Below are positions 1 to 8,085 of a stretch of DNA of 64,000 nucleotides, in pieces. Made by a program: the position numbers and the translations under genes. Each line of letters begins with the position of its first letter. The first letter of the stretch is position 1. The notes beneath the pieces were generated by a model. The model was not told where the DNA came from and made no database searches. It was given only the letters and a program-made list of their open reading frames with translations. This stretch comes from Catellatospora methionotrophica (GTDB lineage: Bacteria > Actinomycetota > Actinomycetes > Mycobacteriales > Micromonosporaceae), in NCBI RefSeq assembly GCF_011297335.1, contig NZ_JAAOTJ010000001.1:806001-870000 (forward strand), in the 5' to 3' direction.

Positions 1-1433
1 CCGGATTCGATGTTGCCCAGCACCTGCCCCCCGTTGGCGCCCGACTTGGCCAGCGCCGAGACTCCGGCGGCCGAGGAGTACGACTCGGCCTGGCGGGTGA
101 TGTCGCCGGTCGGCGGGGTGCCGCCGAGGTCCTTGATCCGGATGTTGCGGTAGCCGACGTCGTCGCCGGTGCCGTGGTTCTGGATACCGACGTATCCGGC
201 CATCGACCGGGCCGCGTTGGTGTTCGTGTAGTCGTTGATCTTCGAGCCGTTCAGGAAGACCTGCAGCCGCTCCCCTTCGACGAGCAGTTCGAAGGTGTTC
301 CACTCCCCTGGCGGGTTGAGGGCCGCGTCGCGGGCGGTCAGGTCGGCCGACTGCAGGCCGTAGATCGCGCCGGTGGTCTTGTCGGCGGAGTCGGTGGCGT
401 CGATCTGGACCTCGTAGCCGCTGTCCAGCGCTCCCTGCGCGCTGCTGGGGGTGGGGAACCCGATGACGACACCGGAGTTGTCGTCGCCCGGCACCCGCCA
501 GTCGAGCTTGAGCGAGTAGTTGACGTACTCGCGGGTGGTGTACCAGAGCATGCCCATGCCACCGGAGGACGTGAGTGTCCCGTCGGAGTTGGCGAAGCTG
601 CCCGGCCCGACCTGCGACCAGCCGCTGGTCGAACCGTTGTAGAGGGCGGTGTAGCCGGTCTCCGGGCGGCAGTCGGCCTTGGCCCGGCCGGCGGCGTAAC
701 GGATGCCGCCGAGCAGGTGGCCGCGGAACGCCGTCTCGGAGTAGGCCGACGGCGAGTGCCCGCCGCCGGTGTAGAAGGCCCGGCCGCCGCTGTAGGTCTT
801 GCACCAGGCGTGCGGGTGGTCGGTGCCCATGGAGCCGCCGGAGTATGAGGACTCGTCGACGGTGGCCAGCACCCGTGCGGTGGAGCGGGCGTTGGTCTGG
901 TAGTTGTACCACTCCTCGGTGCGGGTCCAGGTCGGCGACAGGTGGGCGGTGGCCGGGTGGGACCGGTTCTCGACCTTGATGTTGGCCTGCTGGATCGCCG
1001 GGTGGGAGGCGAAGTACGCCCCGACGAGGTTGCCGTAGAACGGCCAGCTGTACTCGGTGTCGGCGGCGGCGTGCACGCCGACGAAGCCGCCCCCTGAGCC
1101 GATGTAGGACTCGAACGCGGTCTGCTGGCTGGAGTTCAGGACGTCGCCGGTGGTGTTGAGGAAGACGACCGCTTCGTACTGGGCGAGGTTGCCGGTGGTG
1201 AAGGCGGTGGCGTCCTCGGTGGCGGTGACGGTGAAGCTGTTGGCCGCGCCGAGGGACTGGATCGCGGCGATGCCGGCGGCGATCGAGTCGTGTCGGAAGC
1301 CGGCGGTCTTGGAGAAGACGAGCACGTCGTAGGGGGTGTCGGCGGCGCTGGCGGGGCTGGCCGCAGCGGTCGCGGCGAGGGCGGCGAGGACGGCGGTGGC
1401 CGCGCCGAGGGCGGGTCGCAGGAGTCTGCGCAT
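1..1433 (-). CDS. Secreted ThuA / DUF1080 / CBM6 protein, C-terminus cut by window edge
   Basis: The frame is open from ATG at 1433 to the left edge (about 477 codons), so the C-terminus is missing. AAGGAG lies 7 nt before the ATG. Residues 1-31 form a signal peptide (MRRLLRPALGAA..., Ala-rich core, ending ASAA). Residues about 35-250 match the ThuA-like fold (VLVFSKTAGFRHDSI at the start, GVHAAADTEY in the middle). Residues about 265-440 are a DUF1080 (3-keto-disaccharide hydrolase/LamG-like) domain, recognised by LYNGSTSGWSQVG and GYIGIQNHG. The visible end (RQAESYSSAAGV) opens a CBM6-type domain. In related actinobacteria this architecture is linked to oxidised sugars (3-ketoglycosides), but the exact substrate is not known. 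It follows the dehydrogenase-like gene ending at 1508, separated by a terminator, so it probably has its own promoter. Confidence 0.85.
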   Translation of the reverse strand, partial: MRRLLRPALGAATAVLAALAATAAASPASAADTPYDVLVFSKTAGFRHDSIAAGIAAIQSLGAANSFTVTATEDATAFTTGNLAQYEAVVFLNTTGDVLNSSQQTAFESYIGSGGGFVGVHAAADTEYSWPFYGNLVGAYFASHPAIQQANIKVENRSHPATAHLSPTWTRTEEWYNYQTNARSTARVLATVDESSYSGGSMGTDHPHAWCKTYSGGRAFYTGGGHSPSAYSETAFRGHLLGGIRYAAGRAKADCRPETGYTALYNGSTSGWSQVGPGSFANSDGTLTSSGGMGMLWYTTREYVNYSLKLDWRVPGDDNSGVVIGFPTPSSAQGALDSGYEVQIDATDSADKTTGAIYGLQSADLTARDAALNPPGEWNTFELLVEGERLQVFLNGSKINDYTNTNAARSMAGYVGIQNHGTGDDVGYRNIRIKDLGGTPPTGDITRQAESYSSAAGVSALAKSGANGGQVLGNIES

Positions 1434-1465
1434 GGGGGCTCTCCTTGGTCGGGAAGGGGACGCGA

Positions 1466-1501
1466 GGCCCCTCACCGGTGCGGGACCACCGGTGAGGGGC
1501 C
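1466..1501. terminator. Hairpin terminator between two minus-strand genes
   Basis: Perfect 15-bp inverted repeat, arms 1466-1480 and 1487-1501 with a 6-nt loop. It lies just after the stop of the gene ending at 1508 and before the start at 1433. No T-run follows, as usual in actinobacteria. Confidence 0.75.
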
Positions 1502-1507
1502 GTCGCG

Positions 1508-4375
1508 TCAGGGCAGGGTCCATTTCTGGTTGGCGCCGCCGTTGCAGGTCCACAGGGCCACGACAGTGCCGTCGGCCGAGTTGTTGCCGGACACGTCCAG
1601 GCACTTGCCCGACTGCGGGTTACGCAGCGACCCGTCGGACTGCGCCGCCCAGACCTGCGCCGCACCGCCGGTGCAGGTCCACAGCTGGATCTTCGTGCCG
1701 TTCGCGGTGCCGCCGCCGCTGACGTCCAGGCACTTGCCCAGCGCACGCAGCGTCGACCCCGACACCGTCCACGTCTGCGCAGAGGTCCCGTTGCAGGTCA
1801 GTAGCTGGATCTGCGTGCCGTCGGCCGACGAGCCGCTGCGCACGTCCAGGCACTTGCCCGCCAGGCCCTTGACCGGACCGGTCCCGGGGGAGGTTCCGCC
1901 GGTGGACAGGGTGAACGAGTCGAGGTCGTACAGGAAGCCGGTCCCCGACCCGGCGAAGGTCAGGTACAGGGTGGTGGCGCCGCTCGGCGGGCCGCTGATC
2001 GTGCCGGTGACCGTGGCGAAGGTGTCCCACGAGCCCGTGACCGGCACGGTCGCCGAGCCGAGCACGGTGCCGGTGGCCGAACCGGCCCGGATCTGCAGCG
2101 TGCCGCCGCTGCCCGCGGATGAGACGCGGGCGCTGAATCCGGTGACGTTGCTGATCCGGTAGGGCTGGAACGCGATCCAGTCGCCGTTGTGGATGTCACC
2201 GACGGTCTTGCCGCCCTCGGCGGCGCTCTTGTCGAAGGTGGAGATCCCCGACGAGGTCTTGAAGTGCTCGGCCTGGCGCTTGCGCGGCTGCAGCGTGTGC
2301 TGGGTGTGCGTGGTCAGGCCGCCGGCGTCGGTGTACTCGGCGTCGAAGACCCCGAAGATGTTGGCCGCGTCGTCGTGCTCGCCGTCGACGGGAACCACGA
2401 TGGTGCCGGTGCAGCCGTTCTGCGAGGTGATCTGATGGCCGTGGCTGTCGTGGCCGAGCACGTAGGTCATCTTGACCCTGGTGCAGTCGATCGTGGCGTC
2501 CTCGGGGTCGCTTGCCGTGATGCTGAACGACACGGTGTCGCCGAAGCTGAACAGCTGGCCGTTGGCGGGGCTGTTGATGGTGACCGTCGGCGCGGTGTTG
2601 CCGACGCCGATCTGCACGCTGGAGGTGCCGGACGCGCCCTGCGGGTCCCGGACCGTCAGGGTGGCGGTGTAGGCGCCGTTGGCGCTGTAGGTCTTGGCCG
2701 GGTTGGCGGACGTCGACGTGGTGCCGTCGCCGAAGGCCCACGAGTAGGTGAGCGTGCCGCCCTCGGGGTCTGCCGAACCGGCGGAGGAGAAGTTCACGGT
2801 CAGTGGCGCCGTGCCTGACGTCCGGTCGGCTGTCGCGACGGCGGTCGGGGCCCGGTTGCCGCTGCCGACGTAGTCGTAGCGGTACAGGGCCGAGTTGGCG
2901 TCGCCGTTGTAGTAGCCGGTGCCGTAGTCCAGCACGTACAGCGCGCCGTCGGGTCCGAAGGTCATGTCCATGACCTGCTTGCCGTTCCACGGGAAGGTCT
3001 CGATGGCGCCGCGGCTGCCGTCGGAGTTGACGTGGATCGGCTTGACCCAGCCACGGCCGAACTCGCCGGCGAAGAACTGCCCGTCGAAGCCCTGCGGGAA
3101 CTTGGTGCTCGACGACGAGGAGGCGTCGTAGCGGTAGACCGGGCCGCCCATCGGCGACTCCGAGCCGCCGCCGAACTCCGACGGGCTGCCCGAGTCCCCG
3201 GCGTAGCGGATCCAGGCCGTCTTCGCGGCCGGCAGGGTGGGCAGGCCGGTGTTGCGGAACGAGTTGTTGGTCGGCCCGCCGCCGCAGTTGTACTTCGATC
3301 CGGCGGAGTTGGCCGCGAAGTCCCACTCGGCGTAGGTCTCGTTGGAGGTGTTCGTGCCGGTGCAGTACGGCCAGCCGTAGAAGCCCGGCCCGGTGACCCG
3401 GTTGAACTCGACCTGCCCGCTCGGGCCACGGTTGGAGGTGCTGCCCGCGTCCGGGCCGTAGTCGCCGACGTAGACGACGCCGGTGGCCTTGTCGACGCTG
3501 ATCCGGAACGGGTTGCGGAAACCCATCGCGTAGATCTCGGGACGGGTCCGGGAGTCGGAGTCGACGAACATGTTGCCGTCCGGGATCGCGTACGACCCGT
3601 TGGCGTTGACCTTGATGCGGAGGATCTTGCCGCGCAGGTCGTTGGTGTTGGCCGCCGACCGCTGGGCGTCGTAGGCGGGGTTGCGGTTGGTCCGCTCGTC
3701 GAGCGGGGCGTAACCGGCCGATTCGAACGGGTTGGTGTCGTCGCCGGTGGACAGGTACAGGTTGCCGGCCGCGTCGAAGTCGATGTCGCCGCCGGTGTGG
3801 CAGCAGATGCCCCGGTCGGCGGCGACGTCGAGGATGTCGACCCGGCTCGACTGGTTGACGGTGAAGTCGGAGTTCAGCGTGAACCGCGACAACCGGTTGA
3901 CGCCCTGCCAGGCCGACCAGTTGCTGCCGGTGGACGGGGCGTCACCGCTCGGGGTCGACAGCGGCGGGGCGTAGTACAGGTAGATGTGCCGGTTCGTGGC
4001 GAAGTTCGGGTCGACGCCGACGCCCTGCAGGCCCTCCTCGTCGTGGGTGTAGACCGCGATGGTGCCGACGACGGAGGTGTTGCCTGCCGCGTCGGTGCGG
4101 CGCAGCGTGCCGTTACGCGCGGTGTGCAGGACCGACCGGTCCGGCAGCACGGCCAGCGTCATCGGCTCGCCCATTTCGGACAGCCCTTTGGCGAGGGTGA
4201 CCTGCTGGTAGTCGGTGCTGACGATCGTGTGGGCCTGCGCCGGAGCCGGGCCGCCGAGCCCGGCGGGGCCCGCGGCGAGTATGGCGATCGCGCCGGTCGT
4301 GGTCAGCAACAGCGCTGAGCTTGCGGAGAACCATCGTCTGGTGCGGTGCGGGGGGAGACCGTCCCGGATGGACAT
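1508..4375 (-). CDS. Secreted glucose/sorbosone dehydrogenase-like protein with PKD, CBM6 and CBM13 domains
   Basis: 955 aa from ATG 4375. This start is preferred because a classical signal peptide follows at once (RRWFSASSALLL... ending PAQAHT); an upstream in-frame ATG at 4501 would only add a non-secretory leader. Residues about 55-500 form a PQQ-dependent sugar-dehydrogenase/GSDH-type six-bladed propeller (HDEEGLQGVGVDP, GGDIDFDAAGNLYLSTGDD). A PKD domain (about 510-590, YSWAFGDGT), a second Ig-like unit, a CBM6-like domain (about 690-815) and a ricin/CBM13 domain (about 825-955, three KCLDV repeats) follow. The family oxidises aldoses or acts as a sugar-binding propeller; activity of this member is unproven. 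It is divergent from the GH95 gene and shares its 577-bp control region, so co-regulation is likely. Confidence 0.85.
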   Translation of the reverse strand: MSIRDGLPPHRTRRWFSASSALLLTTTGAIAILAAGPAGLGGPAPAQAHTIVSTDYQQVTLAKGLSEMGEPMTLAVLPDRSVLHTARNGTLRRTDAAGNTSVVGTIAVYTHDEEGLQGVGVDPNFATNRHIYLYYAPPLSTPSGDAPSTGSNWSAWQGVNRLSRFTLNSDFTVNQSSRVDILDVAADRGICCHTGGDIDFDAAGNLYLSTGDDTNPFESAGYAPLDERTNRNPAYDAQRSAANTNDLRGKILRIKVNANGSYAIPDGNMFVDSDSRTRPEIYAMGFRNPFRISVDKATGVVYVGDYGPDAGSTSNRGPSGQVEFNRVTGPGFYGWPYCTGTNTSNETYAEWDFAANSAGSKYNCGGGPTNNSFRNTGLPTLPAAKTAWIRYAGDSGSPSEFGGGSESPMGGPVYRYDASSSSSTKFPQGFDGQFFAGEFGRGWVKPIHVNSDGSRGAIETFPWNGKQVMDMTFGPDGALYVLDYGTGYYNGDANSALYRYDYVGSGNRAPTAVATADRTSGTAPLTVNFSSAGSADPEGGTLTYSWAFGDGTTSTSANPAKTYSANGAYTATLTVRDPQGASGTSSVQIGVGNTAPTVTINSPANGQLFSFGDTVSFSITASDPEDATIDCTRVKMTYVLGHDSHGHQITSQNGCTGTIVVPVDGEHDDAANIFGVFDAEYTDAGGLTTHTQHTLQPRKRQAEHFKTSSGISTFDKSAAEGGKTVGDIHNGDWIAFQPYRISNVTGFSARVSSAGSGGTLQIRAGSATGTVLGSATVPVTGSWDTFATVTGTISGPPSGATTLYLTFAGSGTGFLYDLDSFTLSTGGTSPGTGPVKGLAGKCLDVRSGSSADGTQIQLLTCNGTSAQTWTVSGSTLRALGKCLDVSGGGTANGTKIQLWTCTGGAAQVWAAQSDGSLRNPQSGKCLDVSGNNSADGTVVALWTCNGGANQKWTLP

Positions 4376-4582
4376 GAGGACCCTTCCTGACAAGTGATGG
4401 CCAGGCGGGCGCGAACCATCGCGCCGAGTGCCGTGGGGGTGCTGCCTGCCAGGTGCCGCACCTGACAGGTGGCGGCCTCTGACGGCGGATGGAGCCATCA
4501 CAGATCGCCGGTCGGTGGGTGCCGCGCCGCCGGCACGCCTCGACGAAACCTTGCCGACCCGTCACATGCTTTGGTGGCTATG

Positions 4583-4599
4583 TCATATGACGTGTTACC
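4583..4599. promoter_or_regulatory. Putative FCD-GntR operator
   Basis: TCATATGACGTG begins at 4583 and sits inside the 10-bp palindrome GTCATATGAC (4582-4591). Eleven of its twelve bases match the site at 20589. The assignment to the GntR protein at 15204-16049 is inferred from recurrence around this island. Confidence 0.5.
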
Positions 4600-4618
4600 A
4601 GTAAGTCGGCTCGGTCGA

Positions 4619-4632
4619 TGTTATCGTTCACA
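4619..4632. promoter_or_regulatory. Putative LacI-family operator, copy 1
   Basis: TGTTATCGTTCACA fits the LacI-family pattern TGTNANCGNTNACA with a central CG. It is identical to the copy at 4751-4764. No LacI-family gene is present in the window. Confidence 0.55.
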
Positions 4633-4750
4633 TCTTGGTTGTCAACCCACCCGCACCCATCGATCTTCTCCGGTGGATTACCTCCGATGCGGATGCTTGA
4701 GCTGACCTGCGCACACGCGAAACCTTTTCGTCACATCTTGACTCACGCCC

Positions 4751-4764
4751 TGTTATCGTTCACA
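4751..4764. promoter_or_regulatory. Putative LacI-family operator, copy 2
   Basis: Second exact copy of TGTTATCGTTCACA, 132 bp from the first and about 190 bp before the GH95 start. Paired sites suggest looping or cooperative repression. Confidence 0.55.
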
Positions 4765-4952
4765 TTCGATGGACCGCGGGAGGGTCGGCACCGTCACCCG
4801 CCTCGGCTGGCAGGGCACCGATCGAGCACGTCAGGGCGGTTCGGGTCAGGCGTGCGGCGTGCTCAGACGTCATACAGCGCACTTCCTGTCTTGCACCACG
4901 TCGACCTCCGGCGCGCTTCTCCCATCCCGCTGTTGCTTCAAGGAGTTGAGCG

Positions 4953-7949
4953 ATGTCCGATCCGACCCGCCGACAAGTGATCAAGACCGGTGCCGTGGGC
5001 GCCGGAGCCCTGCTCATGCCGCTGCCCTGGACCGCCGAGGCGCAGGCCGGCTCGGCTGCGCCCGCCGAGGTGCTCGCGGCCGACGACCTGGCGCTGTGGT
5101 ACGGCCAATCCGCCGGCACCGACTGGTTGCGCGCCCTGCCCGTCGGCAACGGCCGCCTGGGCGCGATGGTCTTCGGCAACGTCGACACCGAGCGGCTCCA
5201 GCTCAACGAGGACACGGTGTGGGCCGGTGGCCCGCACGATCCCGCCAACACCGCGGGCGCGGCGGCGCTGGCAGAGATCCGGCGGCTGGTCTTCGCCAAC
5301 CAGTGGGGCCAGGCCCAGGACCTGATCAACGCGCGCATGCTCGGCAAGCCCGTCGGGCAGCTCGCCTACCAGCCGGTCGGCAACCTCCGGCTGACGTTCC
5401 CCACCTCCGGCAGCGCCTCGCAGTACCACCGCCGGCTCGACCTGACCACCGCCACCACCTCGGTCACGTACGTGATGAACGGCGTTCGCTACCAGCGCGA
5501 CGTGTTCGCCAGCGCGCCCGACCAGGTGATCGTCATGCGGCTGACCGCCGACCGCACCGGGGCGGTCACGTTCACCGCGGCGTTCGACAGCCCGCAGTCG
5601 TCGAGCGTGTCCAGCCCGGACAGCAGCACCATCGCCCTGAACGGCACCTCCGGCTCCATGGAGGGGGTGACCGGGGCCGTCCGGTTCCACGCCCTCGCCG
5701 GGGTGAGCGCCAGCGGCGGCACCGTCTCCAGTTCCGGCGGCACGCTGCGGGTCTCCGGCGCGACCAGCGTGACCCTGTTCGTGTCGATCGGGTCGAGCTA
5801 CCTCAGCTACCGCGACGTCAGCGGCGACCACCAGGGCATCGCCCGCCGCCACCTCAGCGCCGCCCGCGGCCTGTCCTACGACAGCCTGCTCGCCCGGCAC
5901 ACCGCCGACTACCAGGCACTGTTCAACCGGACGACGCTCGACCTCGGCCGCACCTCCGCGGCGGACCAGCCCACCGACGTACGCATCAGCCAGCACGCGT
6001 CCGTCACCGACCCGCAGTTCTCCGCGCTGCTGTTCCAGTACGGCCGGTACCTGCTCATCGCCTCCTCCCGGCCCGGTACGCAGCCGGCCAACCTGCAGGG
6101 CATCTGGAACGACCAGATGAGCCCGCCGTGGGACTCGAAGTACACGATCAACGCGAACCTGCCGATGAACTACTGGCCGGCCGACACGACGAACCTGGCC
6201 GAGTGCCACGAGCCGGTGTTCGCGATGATCCGGGATCTGGCGGTCACCGGGGCCCGGACCGCCCAGGCGCAGTACGGGGCGAGCGGCTGGGTCACCCACC
6301 ACAACACCGACGCCTGGCGCGCGACCTCGGTGGTCGACGGCGCGTTCTGGGGCATGTGGCAGACCGGCGGCGCGTGGCTGGCGACCCTGATCTGGGACCA
6401 CTACCGGTTCACCGGCGACGTCTCGTTCCTGGGCGCCAACTATCCGGCGATGAAGGGCGCGGCCCAGTTCTTCCTCAGCACGCTGGTCACCGAACCGAAT
6501 CTCGGCTACCTGGTGACCAACCCGTCCAACTCCCCCGAGCTGTCCCACCACGCCAACGTCAGCGTCTGCGCCGGTCCGACGATGGACAACCAGATCCTGC
6601 GGGACCTGTTCGACGGGTGCGCCGCCGCGAGCGAGGTGCTCGGCGTGGACGCCGACTTCCGCTCGCAGGTCCGCGCGGCCCGGCAGCGCCTGGCGCCGAT
6701 GAAGGTGGGTTCGCGGGGCAACATCCAGGAGTGGCTGGCCGACTGGGTCGAGACCGAGCAGTACCACCGCCACGTCTCCCACCTGTACGGCCTGCATCCG
6801 AGCAACCAGATCACCAGGCGGGCGACGCCCACGCTGTTCGAAGCCGCGCGCCGGACGCTGGAGCTGCGCGGCGACGACGGCACCGGGTGGTCACTCGCCT
6901 GGAAGATCAATTTCTGGGCGCGGATGGAGGAGGGCGCGCGGGCCCACAAGCTGATCAGGGACCTGGTCAACACGTCCCGGCTCGCGCCGAACATGTTCGA
7001 CCTGCATCCGCCGTTCCAGATCGACGGCAACTTCGGGGCGACATCCGGCATCGCCGAGATGCTGCTGCACAGCCACAACGCCGAGCTGCACCTGCTGCCC
7101 GCGCTGCCCTCGGCGTGGTCCACCGGCCGGGTGACCGGCCTGCGCGGCCGCGGCGGATACACCGTGGGCCTGACCTGGAGCTCGGGCCAGCTCACCGAGG
7201 CGGTGATCCGGGCCGACCGGGCCGGCGTGGTGCAGGTGCGGGCGCGGCTGTTCACCGGCGGCTTCACCGTGGTCGACACCGCAGACGGCTCCGCGGTGAC
7301 CCCCGCCAGGGTCGAGTCCGACTGCGTACGGATCACCGTCCAGGCCGGCCGCACCTACCGCGCGCAGCCGACGGGACAGACGACGCCGATGTTGGAGCAG
7401 CTTTTCGCCAACGCCAGCACGACCAACGACGCCAACACGGGGGTGGGCGACTTCGACGGCAACGGGGCGACGCTGTCCGCGCAGGCCCTCGCCCTGGTCG
7501 GGGTGGTTCCCGGCGCGACCCTGACCCGTGAGGGAATCACCTTCCGGTGGCCCAACGTCCAGCCGGGCGGGGCGGACAACGCGATCGCCTCGGGCCAGTC
7601 CGTGGCCATCAGCGGCACCGGCAGCAAGCTGGGGTTCCTGGCCGCCGGAACGTACGGCGCGGTCGGCGGCACCGCCACCGTGGTCTACGCCGACGGCACA
7701 CGCCAGTCGTTCACCCTCAGCGTCCCCGACTGGTACGGCGGACCCAAGAGCGGCGCCACCGCGGCGATCGCCATGGCCTACCAGAACCGGCCCGGCAACC
7801 GCCGGGAGAACACGGCCGCCACCATCTACTACGCGGGCGTGTCCCTGTCGGCTAAGCCCGTCGTGCGCGTCGAGCTGCCCAACATCAGTTCACGACCGGC
7901 GTCCGGCGTGCCGACGATGCACATCTTCGCCATGGCGATCGGCTCGTAG
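4953..7949 (+). CDS. GH95 alpha-L-fucosidase / alpha-L-galactosidase, exported
   Basis: 998 aa; ATG 4953 has AAGGAG 7 nt upstream. The N-terminus carries a twin-arginine signal (TRRQVIKTGAVGAGALLM), so Tat export is likely. The mature part opens with the GH95 signature LPVGNGRLGAMVFG and LNEDTVWAGGP. The (alpha/alpha)6 catalytic barrel spans about 330-700, with NLQGIWND, INANLPMNYWP and HHNTDAWR, which carry the family's catalytic Asn region. About 200 C-terminal residues (from 780) form a separate beta-rich domain (GDFDGNGATLSAQAL) common after actinobacterial glycosidases; it is probably sugar-binding. GH95 enzymes release terminal L-fucose or L-galactose from plant glycans. The nearby oxidative fucose-type genes and shared operators support that role. 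Substrate linkage cannot be read from sequence. Confidence 0.9.
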   Translation: MSDPTRRQVIKTGAVGAGALLMPLPWTAEAQAGSAAPAEVLAADDLALWYGQSAGTDWLRALPVGNGRLGAMVFGNVDTERLQLNEDTVWAGGPHDPANTAGAAALAEIRRLVFANQWGQAQDLINARMLGKPVGQLAYQPVGNLRLTFPTSGSASQYHRRLDLTTATTSVTYVMNGVRYQRDVFASAPDQVIVMRLTADRTGAVTFTAAFDSPQSSSVSSPDSSTIALNGTSGSMEGVTGAVRFHALAGVSASGGTVSSSGGTLRVSGATSVTLFVSIGSSYLSYRDVSGDHQGIARRHLSAARGLSYDSLLARHTADYQALFNRTTLDLGRTSAADQPTDVRISQHASVTDPQFSALLFQYGRYLLIASSRPGTQPANLQGIWNDQMSPPWDSKYTINANLPMNYWPADTTNLAECHEPVFAMIRDLAVTGARTAQAQYGASGWVTHHNTDAWRATSVVDGAFWGMWQTGGAWLATLIWDHYRFTGDVSFLGANYPAMKGAAQFFLSTLVTEPNLGYLVTNPSNSPELSHHANVSVCAGPTMDNQILRDLFDGCAAASEVLGVDADFRSQVRAARQRLAPMKVGSRGNIQEWLADWVETEQYHRHVSHLYGLHPSNQITRRATPTLFEAARRTLELRGDDGTGWSLAWKINFWARMEEGARAHKLIRDLVNTSRLAPNMFDLHPPFQIDGNFGATSGIAEMLLHSHNAELHLLPALPSAWSTGRVTGLRGRGGYTVGLTWSSGQLTEAVIRADRAGVVQVRARLFTGGFTVVDTADGSAVTPARVESDCVRITVQAGRTYRAQPTGQTTPMLEQLFANASTTNDANTGVGDFDGNGATLSAQALALVGVVPGATLTREGITFRWPNVQPGGADNAIASGQSVAISGTGSKLGFLAAGTYGAVGGTATVVYADGTRQSFTLSVPDWYGGPKSGATAAIAMAYQNRPGNRRENTAATIYYAGVSLSAKPVVRVELPNISSRPASGVPTMHIFAMAIGS

Positions 7950-7978
7950 CAGGGCCCGGCCATCGATCTCCACATTGC

Positions 7979-7997
7979 TATGACGTCATACGTGTGA
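7979..7997. promoter_or_regulatory. Putative FCD-GntR operator before the beta-helix gene
   Basis: Contains the perfect 12-bp palindrome TATGACGTCATA (7979-7990) overlapping TCATACGTGTGA (7986-7997), one mismatch from the symmetrical TCATACGTATGA at 15107. It lies about 90 bp before the GTG at 8086. Confidence 0.6.
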
Positions 7998-8085
7998 TGT
8001 GATGCACGCCAGCGTTTCGCGCTGATGACGTCACCGGTGCCTGCTGCGCCTCCGCCAGCGGCTCAACTCGCGAAAGGACGCCCCC

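Larger units (their letters stand above)
4376..4952. promoter_or_regulatory. Divergent control region of the GSDH-like and GH95 genes
   Basis: This 577-bp stretch has no convincing gene. It is less GC-rich than its surroundings and holds three repeated elements: the TCATAYG-type site at 4583-4599 and two copies of a LacI-type site at 4619-4632 and 4751-4764. The GH95 ribosome binding site AAGGAG is at 4940-4945. Confidence 0.7.

Noticed and set aside
3032-4318. Long plus-strand open frame antisense to the GSDH-like gene
   Set aside because: Frames like this are common opposite real genes at this GC content; it has Val/Gly/Arg-rich sequence, no ribosome binding site and no domain.
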